Assembly: GCA_036824005.1 (NCBI GenBank)
Contig: DAITBA010000004.1
Location: 1 to 64,000 of the forward strand
Source: DAITBA01 sp036824005
Lineage (GTDB): Bacteria; Pseudomonadota; Gammaproteobacteria; Burkholderiales; Rhodocyclaceae
Reading direction: 5' to 3'
Length of the DNA stretch: 64,000 nt
The notes under the pieces: model-generated
What the model saw: the letters and a program-made list of their open reading frames with translations, nothing else
Told to the model about the DNA's origin: nothing
Databases searched by the model: none
Part shown: piece by piece, positions 33,049-41,975 of the stretch
Layout: each line of letters opens with the position of its first letter
Position numbering within the stretch: the first letter of the stretch is position 1
Translations under genes and position numbers: made by a program

Positions 33049-35346
33049 ATGACCACGAAGAAGGCCATGAGCAAGCGCAGTGTCACGCTGCTGCTCGCGG
33101 CAGGGTTAGGTCTTGCCGCGGCGGGCGCTTGGTCCGCCGAGTCGCTGCAGGATGTGATGAAACGTCGCAACCTGTCGCAGCAGGACCTGCTCGCGGCGGC
33201 CAAGACCTATGTTCCCACAGGCAAGCGCGACGAGTTTATCGTTTTCAGCTCAGGCGGCCAGAGCGGTCAGGTTATCGTTTATGGCGTACCGTCAATGCGT
33301 ATCCTCAAGTACTTGGCCGTGTTCACGCCCGAGCCTTGGCAGGGTTATGGTTTCGACGAGGAGTCGAAGGCGGTACTCAAGCAGGGCGCCATGAACGGCC
33401 GCGATATTGCCTGGGGCGACACGCACCATCCGGCGATCTCGGAAACCGACGGCAAGTATGACGGGCAGTTCCTGTTCATCAACGACAAGGCCAACCCGCG
33501 TCTGGCAGTGGTGGACCTGCGCGATTTCGAGACCAAGCAGATCGTAGTCAACCCCATATTCCGTTCCGAGCACGGCGGCGCCTTCGTCAGCCCGAACACG
33601 GACTACGTCATGGAGGCGGCTCAGTACGCCGCGCCCCTCGATGGCAAGTTCCATCCGCTCGAGGAATTCAATGAGACTTACCGCGGCGGCGTCACCTACT
33701 GGAAATTCGACCGCAAGGAAGGCCGCATCGATCCCAAGCAGTCCTTCTCCTTCGAACTGCCGCCTTACAGCCAGGACCTGTCCGACTTCGGCAAGGGGCC
33801 GTCGGACGGCTGGGCATTCACGAACTCGTTTTGCTCTGAGCGCTACGTTGGCGGTATCGAGAAGGGCCGTCCGCCGTACGAGGCCGGCTGCTCCGCCAAG
33901 GACACCGACTACCTCCACGTCATGAACTGGAAGAAGGCCGCGGAGATCGTCAAGGCCGGCAAGGCGAAGAAGATCAACGGCCATGACGTAATCCCGATGG
34001 ACGTCGCGATCAAGGAAGGCATCCTGTTCCTGATTCCCGAGCCGAAGAGCCCGCACGGCGTTGACGTGACGCCCGACGGTAAGTACATGATCGTCGCCGG
34101 CAAGCTCGACACCCACGTGTCGGTTTACAGCTTCGAAAAGATCCAGGCTGCCATCAAGGCCGGCAAGTTCGAGAGCAAGGATCCCTACGGCATTCCGGTG
34201 ATCGGCATGACGGACGCGCTGCACACGCAGGTGCAGCTCGGCCTTGGCCCGCTGCACACGCAGTACGACTCCAAGGCCTGCGTCGCTTACACCTCTCTTT
34301 ATGTGGATTCGCAGGTTGCCAAGTGGAACTACTGCGAAGGCAAGGTGTTGGACAAGATCAGCGTGCACTACAACATCGGCCACCTGATGACCATGGAAGG
34401 CGATTCCGTGGATCCGAAGGGCAAGTATCTCGTGGCGCTGAACAAGCTGGCGATCGACCGCTTCAATCCGGTGGGCCCGCTGCACCCGCAAAACCACCAG
34501 TTGATCGACATCAGCAACGACAAGATGCAACTGCTCTACGACATGCCGTTGCCCTTGGGCGAGCCTCACTATGCCGTCGCGATCTCCGCGTCGACGCTCA
34601 AGCCGGGCGTACGCTACAAGGTCGGCACCAACAGCCGGACGGACAAGCCACACGCGGGTCTGGTCAGGGCAGGCGAGGAGAAGACCACTAAGAAGGGCAA
34701 CAAGGTCGAGGTGTTCGGCACACTTATTCGCTCGCATATCACTCCGGAAACAATTGAAGTGGATGTCGGCGATGAGGTGACGATCAATCTGACCAACCTT
34801 GAGCGCGCGCAGGACGAAACGCACGGCTTTACCATCAGCGGTTACAACGTCCACGCTTCGGCAGAGCCGGGCAAGACCGTGTCGGTCAAGTTCAAGGCGG
34901 ACCGGGAAGGCGTCTTCCCATACTACTGCACCGAGTTCTGCTCGGCGCTGCACCTGGAGATGCAGGGCTATCTGCTGGTCAAGCCGAAGGGCTGGAAGCC
35001 GACCAAGGTCGCCGCAGTGCAGGCGGTTTATGGCAAGCCTGACTATGACAAGCAGGTGAAGAAGATTGCCGACACCCAGGCTGTGATCGATCAGGTCGTC
35101 GGGTATATCACCAGCGTCAACTACAAAGACTTCCCGGACGTTGTTGCCATGGTCGAGGACGCGACGGATCAGCTGAACAAGATCCCGGCCGCCAAGGCCA
35201 AGCACGAGGAAGCGGCGAAGAAGCAGGACTGGCAGAATGCCACCCTGTGGGCTGAGCAGGTCTGGCAATACCAGGTCAAGGCGGCCGACCTCGGTCTGCG
35301 TGCCAAGACCTACCTCGAGCAGGCAGGCGCCAAGAAGGTCAAATAA
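33049..35346 (+). CDS. nosZ: Nitrous-oxide reductase, Sec-exported (clade II-like)
   Basis: The 765-aa periplasmic multicopper enzyme reduces N2O to N2. The signal peptide (about 1-30) has no twin-arginine motif, so export is by Sec, as in clade II NosZ. The CuZ ligand regions include DTHHPAISETDGKYDGQ, HGVDVTPDGKYM and HPQNHQLID. The CuA site is CTEFCSALHLEM at 627-638. After CuA about 115 residues form a Lys/Ala-rich helical tail without CXXCH. The downstream genes (C1, C2, B, D, G, H, F, L, Y) agree with a clade II operon. I chose the ATG at 33049 for its purine-rich upstream region and signal peptide. Confidence 0.95.
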   Translation: MTTKKAMSKRSVTLLLAAGLGLAAAGAWSAESLQDVMKRRNLSQQDLLAAAKTYVPTGKRDEFIVFSSGGQSGQVIVYGVPSMRILKYLAVFTPEPWQGYGFDEESKAVLKQGAMNGRDIAWGDTHHPAISETDGKYDGQFLFINDKANPRLAVVDLRDFETKQIVVNPIFRSEHGGAFVSPNTDYVMEAAQYAAPLDGKFHPLEEFNETYRGGVTYWKFDRKEGRIDPKQSFSFELPPYSQDLSDFGKGPSDGWAFTNSFCSERYVGGIEKGRPPYEAGCSAKDTDYLHVMNWKKAAEIVKAGKAKKINGHDVIPMDVAIKEGILFLIPEPKSPHGVDVTPDGKYMIVAGKLDTHVSVYSFEKIQAAIKAGKFESKDPYGIPVIGMTDALHTQVQLGLGPLHTQYDSKACVAYTSLYVDSQVAKWNYCEGKVLDKISVHYNIGHLMTMEGDSVDPKGKYLVALNKLAIDRFNPVGPLHPQNHQLIDISNDKMQLLYDMPLPLGEPHYAVAISASTLKPGVRYKVGTNSRTDKPHAGLVRAGEEKTTKKGNKVEVFGTLIRSHITPETIEVDVGDEVTINLTNLERAQDETHGFTISGYNVHASAEPGKTVSVKFKADREGVFPYYCTEFCSALHLEMQGYLLVKPKGWKPTKVAAVQAVYGKPDYDKQVKKIADTQAVIDQVVGYITSVNYKDFPDVVAMVEDATDQLNKIPAAKAKHEEAAKKQDWQNATLWAEQVWQYQVKAADLGLRAKTYLEQAGAKKVK

Positions 35347-35371
35347 GTCTTAAGTTGGATCAAGGCTGTCA

Positions 35372-35400
35372 GGGGAGCATGGCGACATGCTCCCCTTTTT
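35372..35400 (+). terminator. Intrinsic terminator after nosZ
   Basis: ggggagcatg, loop gcga, catgctcccc, then ttttt. A perfect 10-bp stem and T-run 26 bp after the nosZ stop. It probably reduces transcription of the downstream nos genes relative to nosZ. Confidence 0.85.
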
Positions 35401-35430
35401 CGTAGAGCACAACCGGAAGGAGAGCCAAGC

Positions 35431-35751
35431 ATGAACAAGCACGTTGCCTTTGCCGCCGTCGTGGCGGCGCTCACTCTGTCCGCTCAGGTACAAGCCGCCG
35501 ACGGCGCGAAACTGTATACGGAAAAAACCTGTAATGCCTGCCATGGTCCCGACGGCAACAAGGGTCTGCTGCCTGACTACCCGAAGGTCGCGGGCCAAAA
35601 CAAGGCGTACATCGTCAAGCAGATGAAGGACATTAAGAGCGGAGCGCGGGCAAACGGCAACAGCGCTGCCATGAAGGGTGTGATGCACCTGGTGACGGAT
35701 CAGGACATCGACGCCATCGCGGACTGGTTGTCGAAGCAAAAACCACAATAA
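35431..35751 (+). CDS. nosC1: Monoheme cytochrome c (NosC1-like)
   Basis: The 106-aa periplasmic cytochrome has a signal peptide (about 1-23) and one heme site, CNACH at 34-38, in a class I fold. It sits directly after the nosZ terminator. In clade II nos clusters such as that of Wolinella, small cytochromes C1 and C2 pass electrons from the membrane to NosZ. The name follows that position and is not proof of function. An aaggag ribosome-binding site precedes the ATG. Confidence 0.75.
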   Translation: MNKHVAFAAVVAALTLSAQVQAADGAKLYTEKTCNACHGPDGNKGLLPDYPKVAGQNKAYIVKQMKDIKSGARANGNSAAMKGVMHLVTDQDIDAIADWLSKQKPQ

Positions 35752-35798
35752 GATCATGGACAAAGCGGGGCTTGAGCAATATGCGCGGCCTCGCCTTG

Positions 35799-35812
35799 TT
35801 GACCCACATCAA
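35799..35812 (+). promoter_or_regulatory. FNR/DNR-type box upstream of the diheme cytochrome
   Basis: TTGACccacATCAA has one mismatch between its arms. It lies about 66 bp before the ATG at 35878, so the nosC2-and-onward genes may have their own anaerobic promoter beyond the nosZ terminator. Confidence 0.6.
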
Positions 35813-35877
35813 TGCCCGTCGAGGGGAAAATAAGAAAATAGCGATACAGCTTTTCGACTGACAGAGAGGTTACGGAA

Positions 35878-36621
35878 ATGAAGAAACTGGTTGCGCTGGC
35901 TATGGCAGCAGCATTCTCGGCGTCCGGGTCCGTGCTTGCCGGTCCACCGGCGCCGAAGAAGGAAGGTATTGAAGGCAAGGACTACAAGTGGAATGCCCAG
36001 GAGGGCGAGAAGATCGAGGCCCTGCAGAAGAAGGGTGACGTGAAGGCAGGCAAGGACGGCTACGAGGTCTGCGGCGCCTGTCACCTGCCCTCGGGCGCCG
36101 GGCGCCCCGATGGCACGTTCCCGCAACTGGCGGGCCAGCATACGACGGTGCTGATCAAGCAGATGGCGGACATCCGCGCCGGGTTGCGTGACAACCCGAC
36201 CATGTATCCTTTCGCCGCGACGCTCACGGACGCTCAGGAATTGGCCGACGTTGCTGCCTACATCCAGAGCCTGTGTATTCCGACGGATCATGGCAAGTAC
36301 GAGGGCAAGGATGCGACGGTTCAGGTGAGTAAAGGCAAGGAACTCTACGAGAAGCAGTGCCTGGAATGCCACGGGAAAAACGGCGAAGGCAGCAAGGAGA
36401 AGTTTTACCCTGTGATCGCCGGCCAGCACTACAAATACCTGCTGCGTCAGATGACCGAGATTCGCGATGGTAAGCGTCGCAATGCCAATCCGGACATGGT
36501 GAAGGTGATCAAGCCCTACACGGACGACCAGTTGGTGGCCATCTCAGCCTATCAGGCCAGCCTGAGTATGCCGGGCTCCATGTGCAAGGCAGGTGGCGCT
36601 GCCCCGGCCAAGAAGAAGTAA
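35878..36621 (+). CDS. nosC2: Diheme cytochrome c (NosC2-like)
   Basis: The 247-aa exported protein has a signal peptide (about 1-21). CGACH at 65-69 and CLECH at 161-165 give two heme domains; the segments FPQLAGQHTTVLIKQMADIR and YPVIAGQHYKYLLRQMTEIR follow each heme. This is a c4-like tandem duplication. The position between NosC1 and the NosB-like membrane protein suggests it shuttles electrons to NosZ. It has its own FNR-type box. Confidence 0.78.
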   Translation: MKKLVALAMAAAFSASGSVLAGPPAPKKEGIEGKDYKWNAQEGEKIEALQKKGDVKAGKDGYEVCGACHLPSGAGRPDGTFPQLAGQHTTVLIKQMADIRAGLRDNPTMYPFAATLTDAQELADVAAYIQSLCIPTDHGKYEGKDATVQVSKGKELYEKQCLECHGKNGEGSKEKFYPVIAGQHYKYLLRQMTEIRDGKRRNANPDMVKVIKPYTDDQLVAISAYQASLSMPGSMCKAGGAAPAKKK

Positions 36622-36632
36622 TCTCTTCCAAC

Positions 36633-36685
36633 GGTGACCGTCGTCGCCCTTCGGGGCGAGGACATCGAGGCGCCCGACGGTCACC
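36633..36685 (+). repeat. Compound stem-loop between nosC2 and nosB
   Basis: An outer 11-bp perfect stem (ggtgaccgtcg 36633-36643 with cgacggtcacc 36675-36685) encloses a second hairpin tcgccc-ttcg-gggcga (36644-36659). No T-run follows. It could be a processing or stability element in a polycistronic RNA, or a partial terminator. Confidence 0.55.
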
Positions 36686-36785
36686 ATCCGCCGAACAGGG
36701 CGTTTGGCCTCTGTCGCGCAAAGGGCGCTGACCGGGACGGGAGTCGCCGCCAGTTCGACGACTCACGCGTCCCAGTGAGTCGAAC

Positions 36786-37772
36786 ATGAAAACCGAAACC
36801 ACTCAGAACTTCATCGTCGCAGCACTCACCGTCGTCGCACTGGTGGCGCTGTTGGCTTCCTACTTCGTGCCGATCTGGTGGGTGTCGCTTGCTGCTCCAA
36901 ACTATCCGCAGGAAGCCTTTCCCCAGGGTATCCGCATTCACTTCCATTTCGATGGCGTGTACAACGGCTGCACCGATCTACCCAAGAGCCGCCTGACCCA
37001 AGAGACGGAACAGCGCGATCTCGGGGACGACCTTGCCCATCGTGAAGGGGGGGCTGCCGCCAAGCCGGGCGAGAAGAGCCAGATGGGCCTGGACTGCCTG
37101 CACGAGATGAACACCATCAACCACTACGTCGGCATGTATCCGATCGAAACCGGCGCGCCCGTCGAGCGGCCTCTGGCGAAATTCTTCTTTGCCTTCTTTG
37201 CCGTCATGATGGTGGCCTTCGTCATCCGGCAGAAGACGCTGCAGTTGGCAATTCTCGGCGTCGGTTTTGCCGCCATCGCCGCGTGGATGGTCGTGGAGCT
37301 TTACGTGAAAGGGACTCTCGATCCGTTCATTGCCAACTACATGGAAGAGGCCGGCCGCTTCTTCAAGGAACCGGGACGCATCGCGAGCTGGGGCGCGACC
37401 CTGAAGACCGTCACCGGCGTCGTCGTGGCCGGCCTGATTGGCGCCATGGTGATCGTCATCGCCGGGGTCTGGAAGCTGCGCAACTTCCAACTGCTGCTCG
37501 CGCTCGTGCCGGCGCTGCTGCCCGTATTCTTCGTCATGGACTATGCCGGATGGTTGTGGTTTTTCGGTCACAATCTGCATCCGTGGGGCGCCTTTACTGT
37601 CAAGCCATTTATGCCGACGGTATTCGGCGAGGGTAAGGTGGCGCAGTTTTCGACCTTCTCCTACCCGCACTACGGTTACGGACTGCTGCTGCTAATCTTC
37701 GTCACCATGATCCTGGCCCTGCTGATCCGCCGCAAGCAGTTGCGCGAGCAGGGTGCCGGCGGCACGACCTGA
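36786..37772 (+). CDS. nosB: Polytopic membrane protein NosB-like
   Basis: The 328-aa protein has about six to seven hydrophobic helices, beginning FIVAALTVVALVALLASYFV. A long outside loop (about 55-120) contains HFHFDGVYNGC and further histidines. The C-terminal part has WGAFTVKPFMPTVFGEG. It lies between the cytochrome and nosD genes, the slot of NosB, a membrane protein characteristic of clade II nos operons whose exact role is unclear. The call rests on position and topology. An inverted repeat (36759-36782) abuts the start codon. Confidence 0.7.
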   Translation: MKTETTQNFIVAALTVVALVALLASYFVPIWWVSLAAPNYPQEAFPQGIRIHFHFDGVYNGCTDLPKSRLTQETEQRDLGDDLAHREGGAAAKPGEKSQMGLDCLHEMNTINHYVGMYPIETGAPVERPLAKFFFAFFAVMMVAFVIRQKTLQLAILGVGFAAIAAWMVVELYVKGTLDPFIANYMEEAGRFFKEPGRIASWGATLKTVTGVVVAGLIGAMVIVIAGVWKLRNFQLLLALVPALLPVFFVMDYAGWLWFFGHNLHPWGAFTVKPFMPTVFGEGKVAQFSTFSYPHYGYGLLLLIFVTMILALLIRRKQLREQGAGGTT

Positions 37773-37793
37773 GGTCTCATCATAGTGGCGGGC

Positions 37794-39146
37794 ATGCATG
37801 CGCTGATCGTTGCGTCGGCGCTCGCGATCGCGACCGCGACGGCTCTAGACCCCGGGAGTGGCGGTGGTCGTGCTACCGAAATTCCCGCCGGGCACGGCGC
37901 GCGGGCCGAGGTGGACAAGCCGGCACCGATCATTCCGCTCCACGAGCGGCATCCGCGCATTCACGGCCTGAAGCCCTTTCAAGCACTTGTGGAAGCGGCG
38001 CCGGCCGGCTCGGTGCTCAAGCCGCCACCCGGCAACTACGCCGGCCCCGTGCATCTGAAGAAGCCGCTTACCATCGACGGCGGCGGTCAGGTGGTCATCG
38101 ATGGCGGCGGCAAGGGGACCGTTTTCGTGCTCGAAACCGATGGCGCAACGCTCCGGGGTCTGCGTCTCACCGGCTCGGGCGAATCCCACGATACCGATGA
38201 TGCCTGCCTCAATGTGCGCGGCAACAGGAACACCATCGACGCCGTGGTGATCGACGATTGCCTGTTCGGCATCGATCTGAAACAGTCGAACGGCAACGTC
38301 ATCAAGGGCAATCGCATCAGCTCGAAGGCGGCCAACCTCGGCGTGCGCGGCGACGGCCTGCGGTTGTGGTACAGCATGGACAATGTCGTCGAGGGCAACG
38401 AGATCGTGGACTCCCGCGACATGGTGGTGTGGTATTCCCATGGCAACCGGATCGTGAACAACGTCGGGCGTCGCAGCCGCTACTCCATTCACTTCATGTT
38501 TGCCACCTATAATCTGGTGGAGGGCAACCGCTTCTACGACAACGCCGTGGGCGTGTATCTCATGTACACCGAGGGCGTGCATGTGCGCAATAACGTCATT
38601 TCTCACGCCACCGGGGCGGCCGGCATGGGTATTGGCTTCAAGGAAGCAAGCGACGCCATCATCGAGGGCAACGAGATCATCTACTGCGCGGTAGGCATGG
38701 GCTCCGACCTCTCGCCGTTTCAGCCGGACACCAAGATCGAGCTGAAGCGCAATCGCATCGCCTTCAACGGTATCGGCCTGCAGTTCACCAGCGAGCTGGG
38801 CGGCAATGTCATCACCGACAACAGTTTCGAGGGCAACCTGACCGACGTTGCCTACAGCGGGCGCGCGGCAGTCGAGCGCAACGAATGGCATGGCAACCAT
38901 TGGGATGACTACGAAGGCTTCGACCGTAATGCCGACGGTATCGGCGACTCGCCCTACGAGCTCTATGCCTACGCTGATCGTATCTGGATGGAGATCCCCC
39001 AGGCGCGCTTCTTCAAGACCGCCCCCGTGATGGAGCTGCTCGATTTCCTCGAGCGCCTGGCGCCCTTCTCGGCGCCGGATCTGTTGCTCAGGGATGTGCA
39101 GCCACGCTTCATGAAACCTGAACGGAGTGACCATGAGCGAAGCTGA
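37794..39146 (+). CDS. nosD: Periplasmic copper-processing protein NosD
   Basis: The 450-aa protein has a signal peptide and right-handed beta-helix repeats (GNEIVDSRDMVVWYS, GNRFYDNAVGVYLM, GNEIIYCAVGMG and similar) typical of NosD, which works with NosF and NosY to assemble the CuZ centre of NosZ. The start is uncertain: GTG at 37785 and ATG at 37794 are in frame, and I chose ATG. The 3' end overlaps the start of nosG by 14 bp. Confidence 0.9.
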   Translation: MHALIVASALAIATATALDPGSGGGRATEIPAGHGARAEVDKPAPIIPLHERHPRIHGLKPFQALVEAAPAGSVLKPPPGNYAGPVHLKKPLTIDGGGQVVIDGGGKGTVFVLETDGATLRGLRLTGSGESHDTDDACLNVRGNRNTIDAVVIDDCLFGIDLKQSNGNVIKGNRISSKAANLGVRGDGLRLWYSMDNVVEGNEIVDSRDMVVWYSHGNRIVNNVGRRSRYSIHFMFATYNLVEGNRFYDNAVGVYLMYTEGVHVRNNVISHATGAAGMGIGFKEASDAIIEGNEIIYCAVGMGSDLSPFQPDTKIELKRNRIAFNGIGLQFTSELGGNVITDNSFEGNLTDVAYSGRAAVERNEWHGNHWDDYEGFDRNADGIGDSPYELYAYADRIWMEIPQARFFKTAPVMELLDFLERLAPFSAPDLLLRDVQPRFMKPERSDHERS

Positions 39147-40017
39147 AGAACCGGATGCCAAGCGGCCGGAAAAGGTCGCGCCTCTGCCACCGGGAAAAAA
39201 GCCGCCCCTTTCCATCTGGAAGCGGCAGGCTAACCGGCGCCGTTTCCTGCGTACGGTGCTGCTGACCGGCGGGGTGCTCGGCGCGGCGCTTTCGGGCTAT
39301 CTGCCGATGGCTTACGCGCGCAAGCAACGTTTGCGGCCGCCGGGTGCGCTCGACGAAAAGGACTTCCTCGCCTCCTGCATCAAGTGCGGCCAGTGCGTGC
39401 AGGTCTGCCCCGTACAGGCCATCAAGCTGGCGGATCTGGTGGACGGCTTTGGCGTCGGCGTACCGTACATCGACGCGCGCAACCAGCCGTGCGATTTCTC
39501 CTGCGACGCCGTGCAGTGCATCCTGGCCTGCCCCACCGGCGCGCTGACCTATCACAAGCCCGAGTTCTTCCCCGTGCGTCCGGGTGCTCAACTTTCCGGC
39601 AAGCCCATCCTGCTGGCCAAGGAGAAGGACCCCGAGCCGACGCTGAACATGACGGAGCGCATGGGCGTGGCGCGCCTCGTGCGTCCCGAATCCTGTCTGG
39701 CCATCAAGGGCAAGGGCTTCAAGGGTCAGGCGCGCGGGCCCGAGTTCAAGGGCAAAATGCGCTACGTCAGCGTCGATCGCTGGAAGCCGATTCGCGTTTC
39801 CGAGCACCCGTACGACGTCGCGGAATGCGATCTGTGCGTGCGCGAGTGCCCCATCAAGGGCGCGATCACCATCGAAAAGGTCTTTGCGCCCGACGGCACG
39901 CAGCGCAAATCGCCCGTGGTGCATGAGCCCTGTGTCGGCTGCGGCGTGTGCGAGATGATTTGTCCGGTCGATCCGGCCGCCATCGCCATCGAGCCGCGTG
40001 AAGTCTGGAGGACGTGA
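39133..40017 (+). CDS. nosG: Ferredoxin-type quinol-linked protein NosG
   Basis: The 294-aa protein begins with a twin-arginine-like start (RRRFLRTVLLTGG) and a hydrophobic helix. It has four 4Fe-4S-type clusters seen as CIKCGQCVQVCP, CDAVQCILACP, CDLCVRECP and CVGCGVCEMICP. NapG/NosG proteins pass electrons from quinol to the periplasm with NosH. It overlaps nosD and is followed by nosH, as in Wolinella-like nos clusters. Confidence 0.88.
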   Translation: MSEAEEPDAKRPEKVAPLPPGKKPPLSIWKRQANRRRFLRTVLLTGGVLGAALSGYLPMAYARKQRLRPPGALDEKDFLASCIKCGQCVQVCPVQAIKLADLVDGFGVGVPYIDARNQPCDFSCDAVQCILACPTGALTYHKPEFFPVRPGAQLSGKPILLAKEKDPEPTLNMTERMGVARLVRPESCLAIKGKGFKGQARGPEFKGKMRYVSVDRWKPIRVSEHPYDVAECDLCVRECPIKGAITIEKVFAPDGTQRKSPVVHEPCVGCGVCEMICPVDPAAIAIEPREVWRT

Positions 40018-40054
40018 TGATTACCCCGTTGTACTGCACAGTTGGGGAGCGCCC

Positions 40055-41038
40055 ATGAGCGATGTGCTCAAGCGCCGTTTCCGCGAACAGATCATGGTCA
40101 TGTTCGGGCGCGACCCGTCCAAGCCGTCGCGCATCAGCGAGCAGGCAAAGCAGATCCATTTCCACAAACGCGCCACGCTCAAGGAAAACCTGCAGGCGGC
40201 CCTGGCGCATGCCGAGGCGCACAAGCTGGAGTCCCACAAGTGGCGCAATCGGCGCTGGGCCGTGCTCATCGCGGTGAACCTGTTCTTCACCGTATCCTAC
40301 TACTTCGACATTCAGGTACTGGAAGGCTCCCTGTCCGCGTCGCGCTTCATCGGCTTCCACCTCATCGACCTCAACTCCGCGCTGCAGGTGATGCTGGCGC
40401 ACAAGCACATCATCACCAACCTGCTCATCGGCACAGGCACGGTCCTGGTGCTGTGGCTGTTGCTCGGCGGTCGAACCTTCTGTTCCTGGGTCTGCCCCTA
40501 TCATCTTCTCGCCGAGTGGGCGGAGAAGCTACACCTCTATCTGGTGAAGAGGAAGCTGGTCACCGACCAGAGCGTGGACCGGCGCCTGCGCAGTGTGTTC
40601 TGGGTGTTCATGGCGCTCCTGGCACTGCTTACAGGCTACACCGCGTTCGAGGCCATCTCGCCCACCGGCATCGTCTCGCGGGCGCTGATCTACGGCCCCG
40701 GAGTGGCGTTGCTCTGGGTGCTGGCTCTGCTCGTGTTCGAGGTGTTCTTCGTGCGTCGCGCCTGGTGCCGCTACGCGTGCCCGATCGGACTGACCTATGG
40801 CGTGGTCGGCATCTTCAGCCCCCTGCGCATCCGGTACAAACTGGATGCCTGCTTCCACGAAGGAAATTGCCGCAAGGTCTGTCTCGTTCCCCACGTTCTG
40901 GATACCGTCATCAAGGGCCGCGCGGTGGACACCGAGGTGCCCATTGGACCGGATTGCACGCGCTGCGGCTTGTGCGTCGACGTCTGCCCGACGGGTTCAT
41001 TGACCTACAACGTGAAGGGGCTTTCCAAGCTGCTGTGA
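40055..41038 (+). CDS. nosH: Membrane iron-sulfur quinol dehydrogenase NosH
   Basis: The 327-aa NapH-like protein has four membrane helices. Its CX3CP motifs are FCSWVCPYH and WCRYACPIG, and a cytoplasmic 4Fe-4S site reads CTRCGLCVDVCP near the end. With NosG it would oxidise quinol and feed the nos cytochromes. I chose the ATG at 40055, since upstream residues are unsupported and no ribosome-binding site precedes the earlier frame. A small GC hairpin (41041-41056) lies after it. Confidence 0.88.
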   Translation: MSDVLKRRFREQIMVMFGRDPSKPSRISEQAKQIHFHKRATLKENLQAALAHAEAHKLESHKWRNRRWAVLIAVNLFFTVSYYFDIQVLEGSLSASRFIGFHLIDLNSALQVMLAHKHIITNLLIGTGTVLVLWLLLGGRTFCSWVCPYHLLAEWAEKLHLYLVKRKLVTDQSVDRRLRSVFWVFMALLALLTGYTAFEAISPTGIVSRALIYGPGVALLWVLALLVFEVFFVRRAWCRYACPIGLTYGVVGIFSPLRIRYKLDACFHEGNCRKVCLVPHVLDTVIKGRAVDTEVPIGPDCTRCGLCVDVCPTGSLTYNVKGLSKLL

Positions 41039-41078
41039 CCGGCCGGCAAACCGGCCCGGCACGTATAATCGCTCCCTC

Positions 41079-41975
41079 ATGATCCGCCTCGAAGCCGTCT
41101 CCAAATCATTCAAACGCAATCGCGTCCTCGACGGGATTAGTCTCAACGTTGGCCTGGGTGAGCGCGTTGCCCTGATCGGCTCGAACGGCGCTGGCAAGAC
41201 GACGCTCATCCGTTGTCTGCTCGGGGAGTACGTGCACGAAGGCACGGTCACCATCGATGGGCGTGAGCCGCGCCGCAATCGCACTTCGGTTCTGGCGACC
41301 GTGGGCTTCGTGCCGCAATTGCCGCCGCCGCTGAAGATGCCCGTTGGTCAGCTTCTGGAATTCGCCGCTTCTCTGTGTGGCTCGGATCAGCGGCGCATGC
41401 ACGAGCTGGCGGCGCGCCTCGGTTTGGATGCGGCAAAGGTGGCGGCGCAGCCCTTTGTCAAGCTCTCCGGCGGGCAGAAACAGAAGCTGCTCATCGCCAT
41501 TGCCCTTGGCCGGGACGCGCGGCTATTGATCATGGACGAGCCGGCAGCGAACCTGGATCCCGAGGCGCGCAAGATCTTCTTCGAGCTTCTGGCCGAGCGC
41601 CAGGAGCAGGCGACCATGCTGATTTCGAGCCATCGTCTGAACGAGGTCGCGGCGCTTGTGAACCGCGTGGTGGAGCTGGATTGCGGCAAGGTCGTGCTCG
41701 ACGACCGGGTTGCCGACGATGTTTCCCTGACCGGGCTGCTCGCCTGCCGCGTCGAATTGCGGCGCGCCGAACCGGCCATCATCAAGGCGCTGGGCACGTG
41801 GAATTTCCGCGATGTCGGCGGCGGCCTGGCCTGGGTGGGCGAGGTCGCCGGGCCGGACCGCCTGCGCTTCCTCGGCATGCTTTCGCGCTATGTGGCCATC
41901 ATCACCGATGTCTCGCTGCGCGAGCTGGGCGAGGGGGAAAGAGCCGAATGGACGCCGCGCGTCGCAGCTTCCTGA
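41079..41975 (+). CDS. nosF: ABC transporter ATPase NosF
   Basis: The 298-aa ATP-binding subunit has Walker A GSNGAGKTT (34-42), signature LSGGQ (129-133) and Walker B LLIMDEP (149-155). With NosY and NosD it drives delivery of sulfur or copper-site components for the CuZ cluster. A tataat sequence is 10 bp before its ATG, too close to be its own promoter, so it is likely read with nosH. The stop overlaps nosL by 28 bp. Confidence 0.92.
   Translation: MIRLEAVSKSFKRNRVLDGISLNVGLGERVALIGSNGAGKTTLIRCLLGEYVHEGTVTIDGREPRRNRTSVLATVGFVPQLPPPLKMPVGQLLEFAASLCGSDQRRMHELAARLGLDAAKVAAQPFVKLSGGQKQKLLIAIALGRDARLLIMDEPAANLDPEARKIFFELLAERQEQATMLISSHRLNEVAALVNRVVELDCGKVVLDDRVADDVSLTGLLACRVELRRAEPAIIKALGTWNFRDVGGGLAWVGEVAGPDRLRFLGMLSRYVAIITDVSLRELGEGERAEWTPRVAAS

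Noticed and set aside
33292..35268. Long minus-strand frame opposite nosZ
   Set aside because: Shadow of NosZ codon usage; no domain or start signal.
41064..41069. tataat as a promoter for nosF
   Set aside because: It is only 10 bp from the start codon and has no -35 partner; nosF is likely read from upstream.
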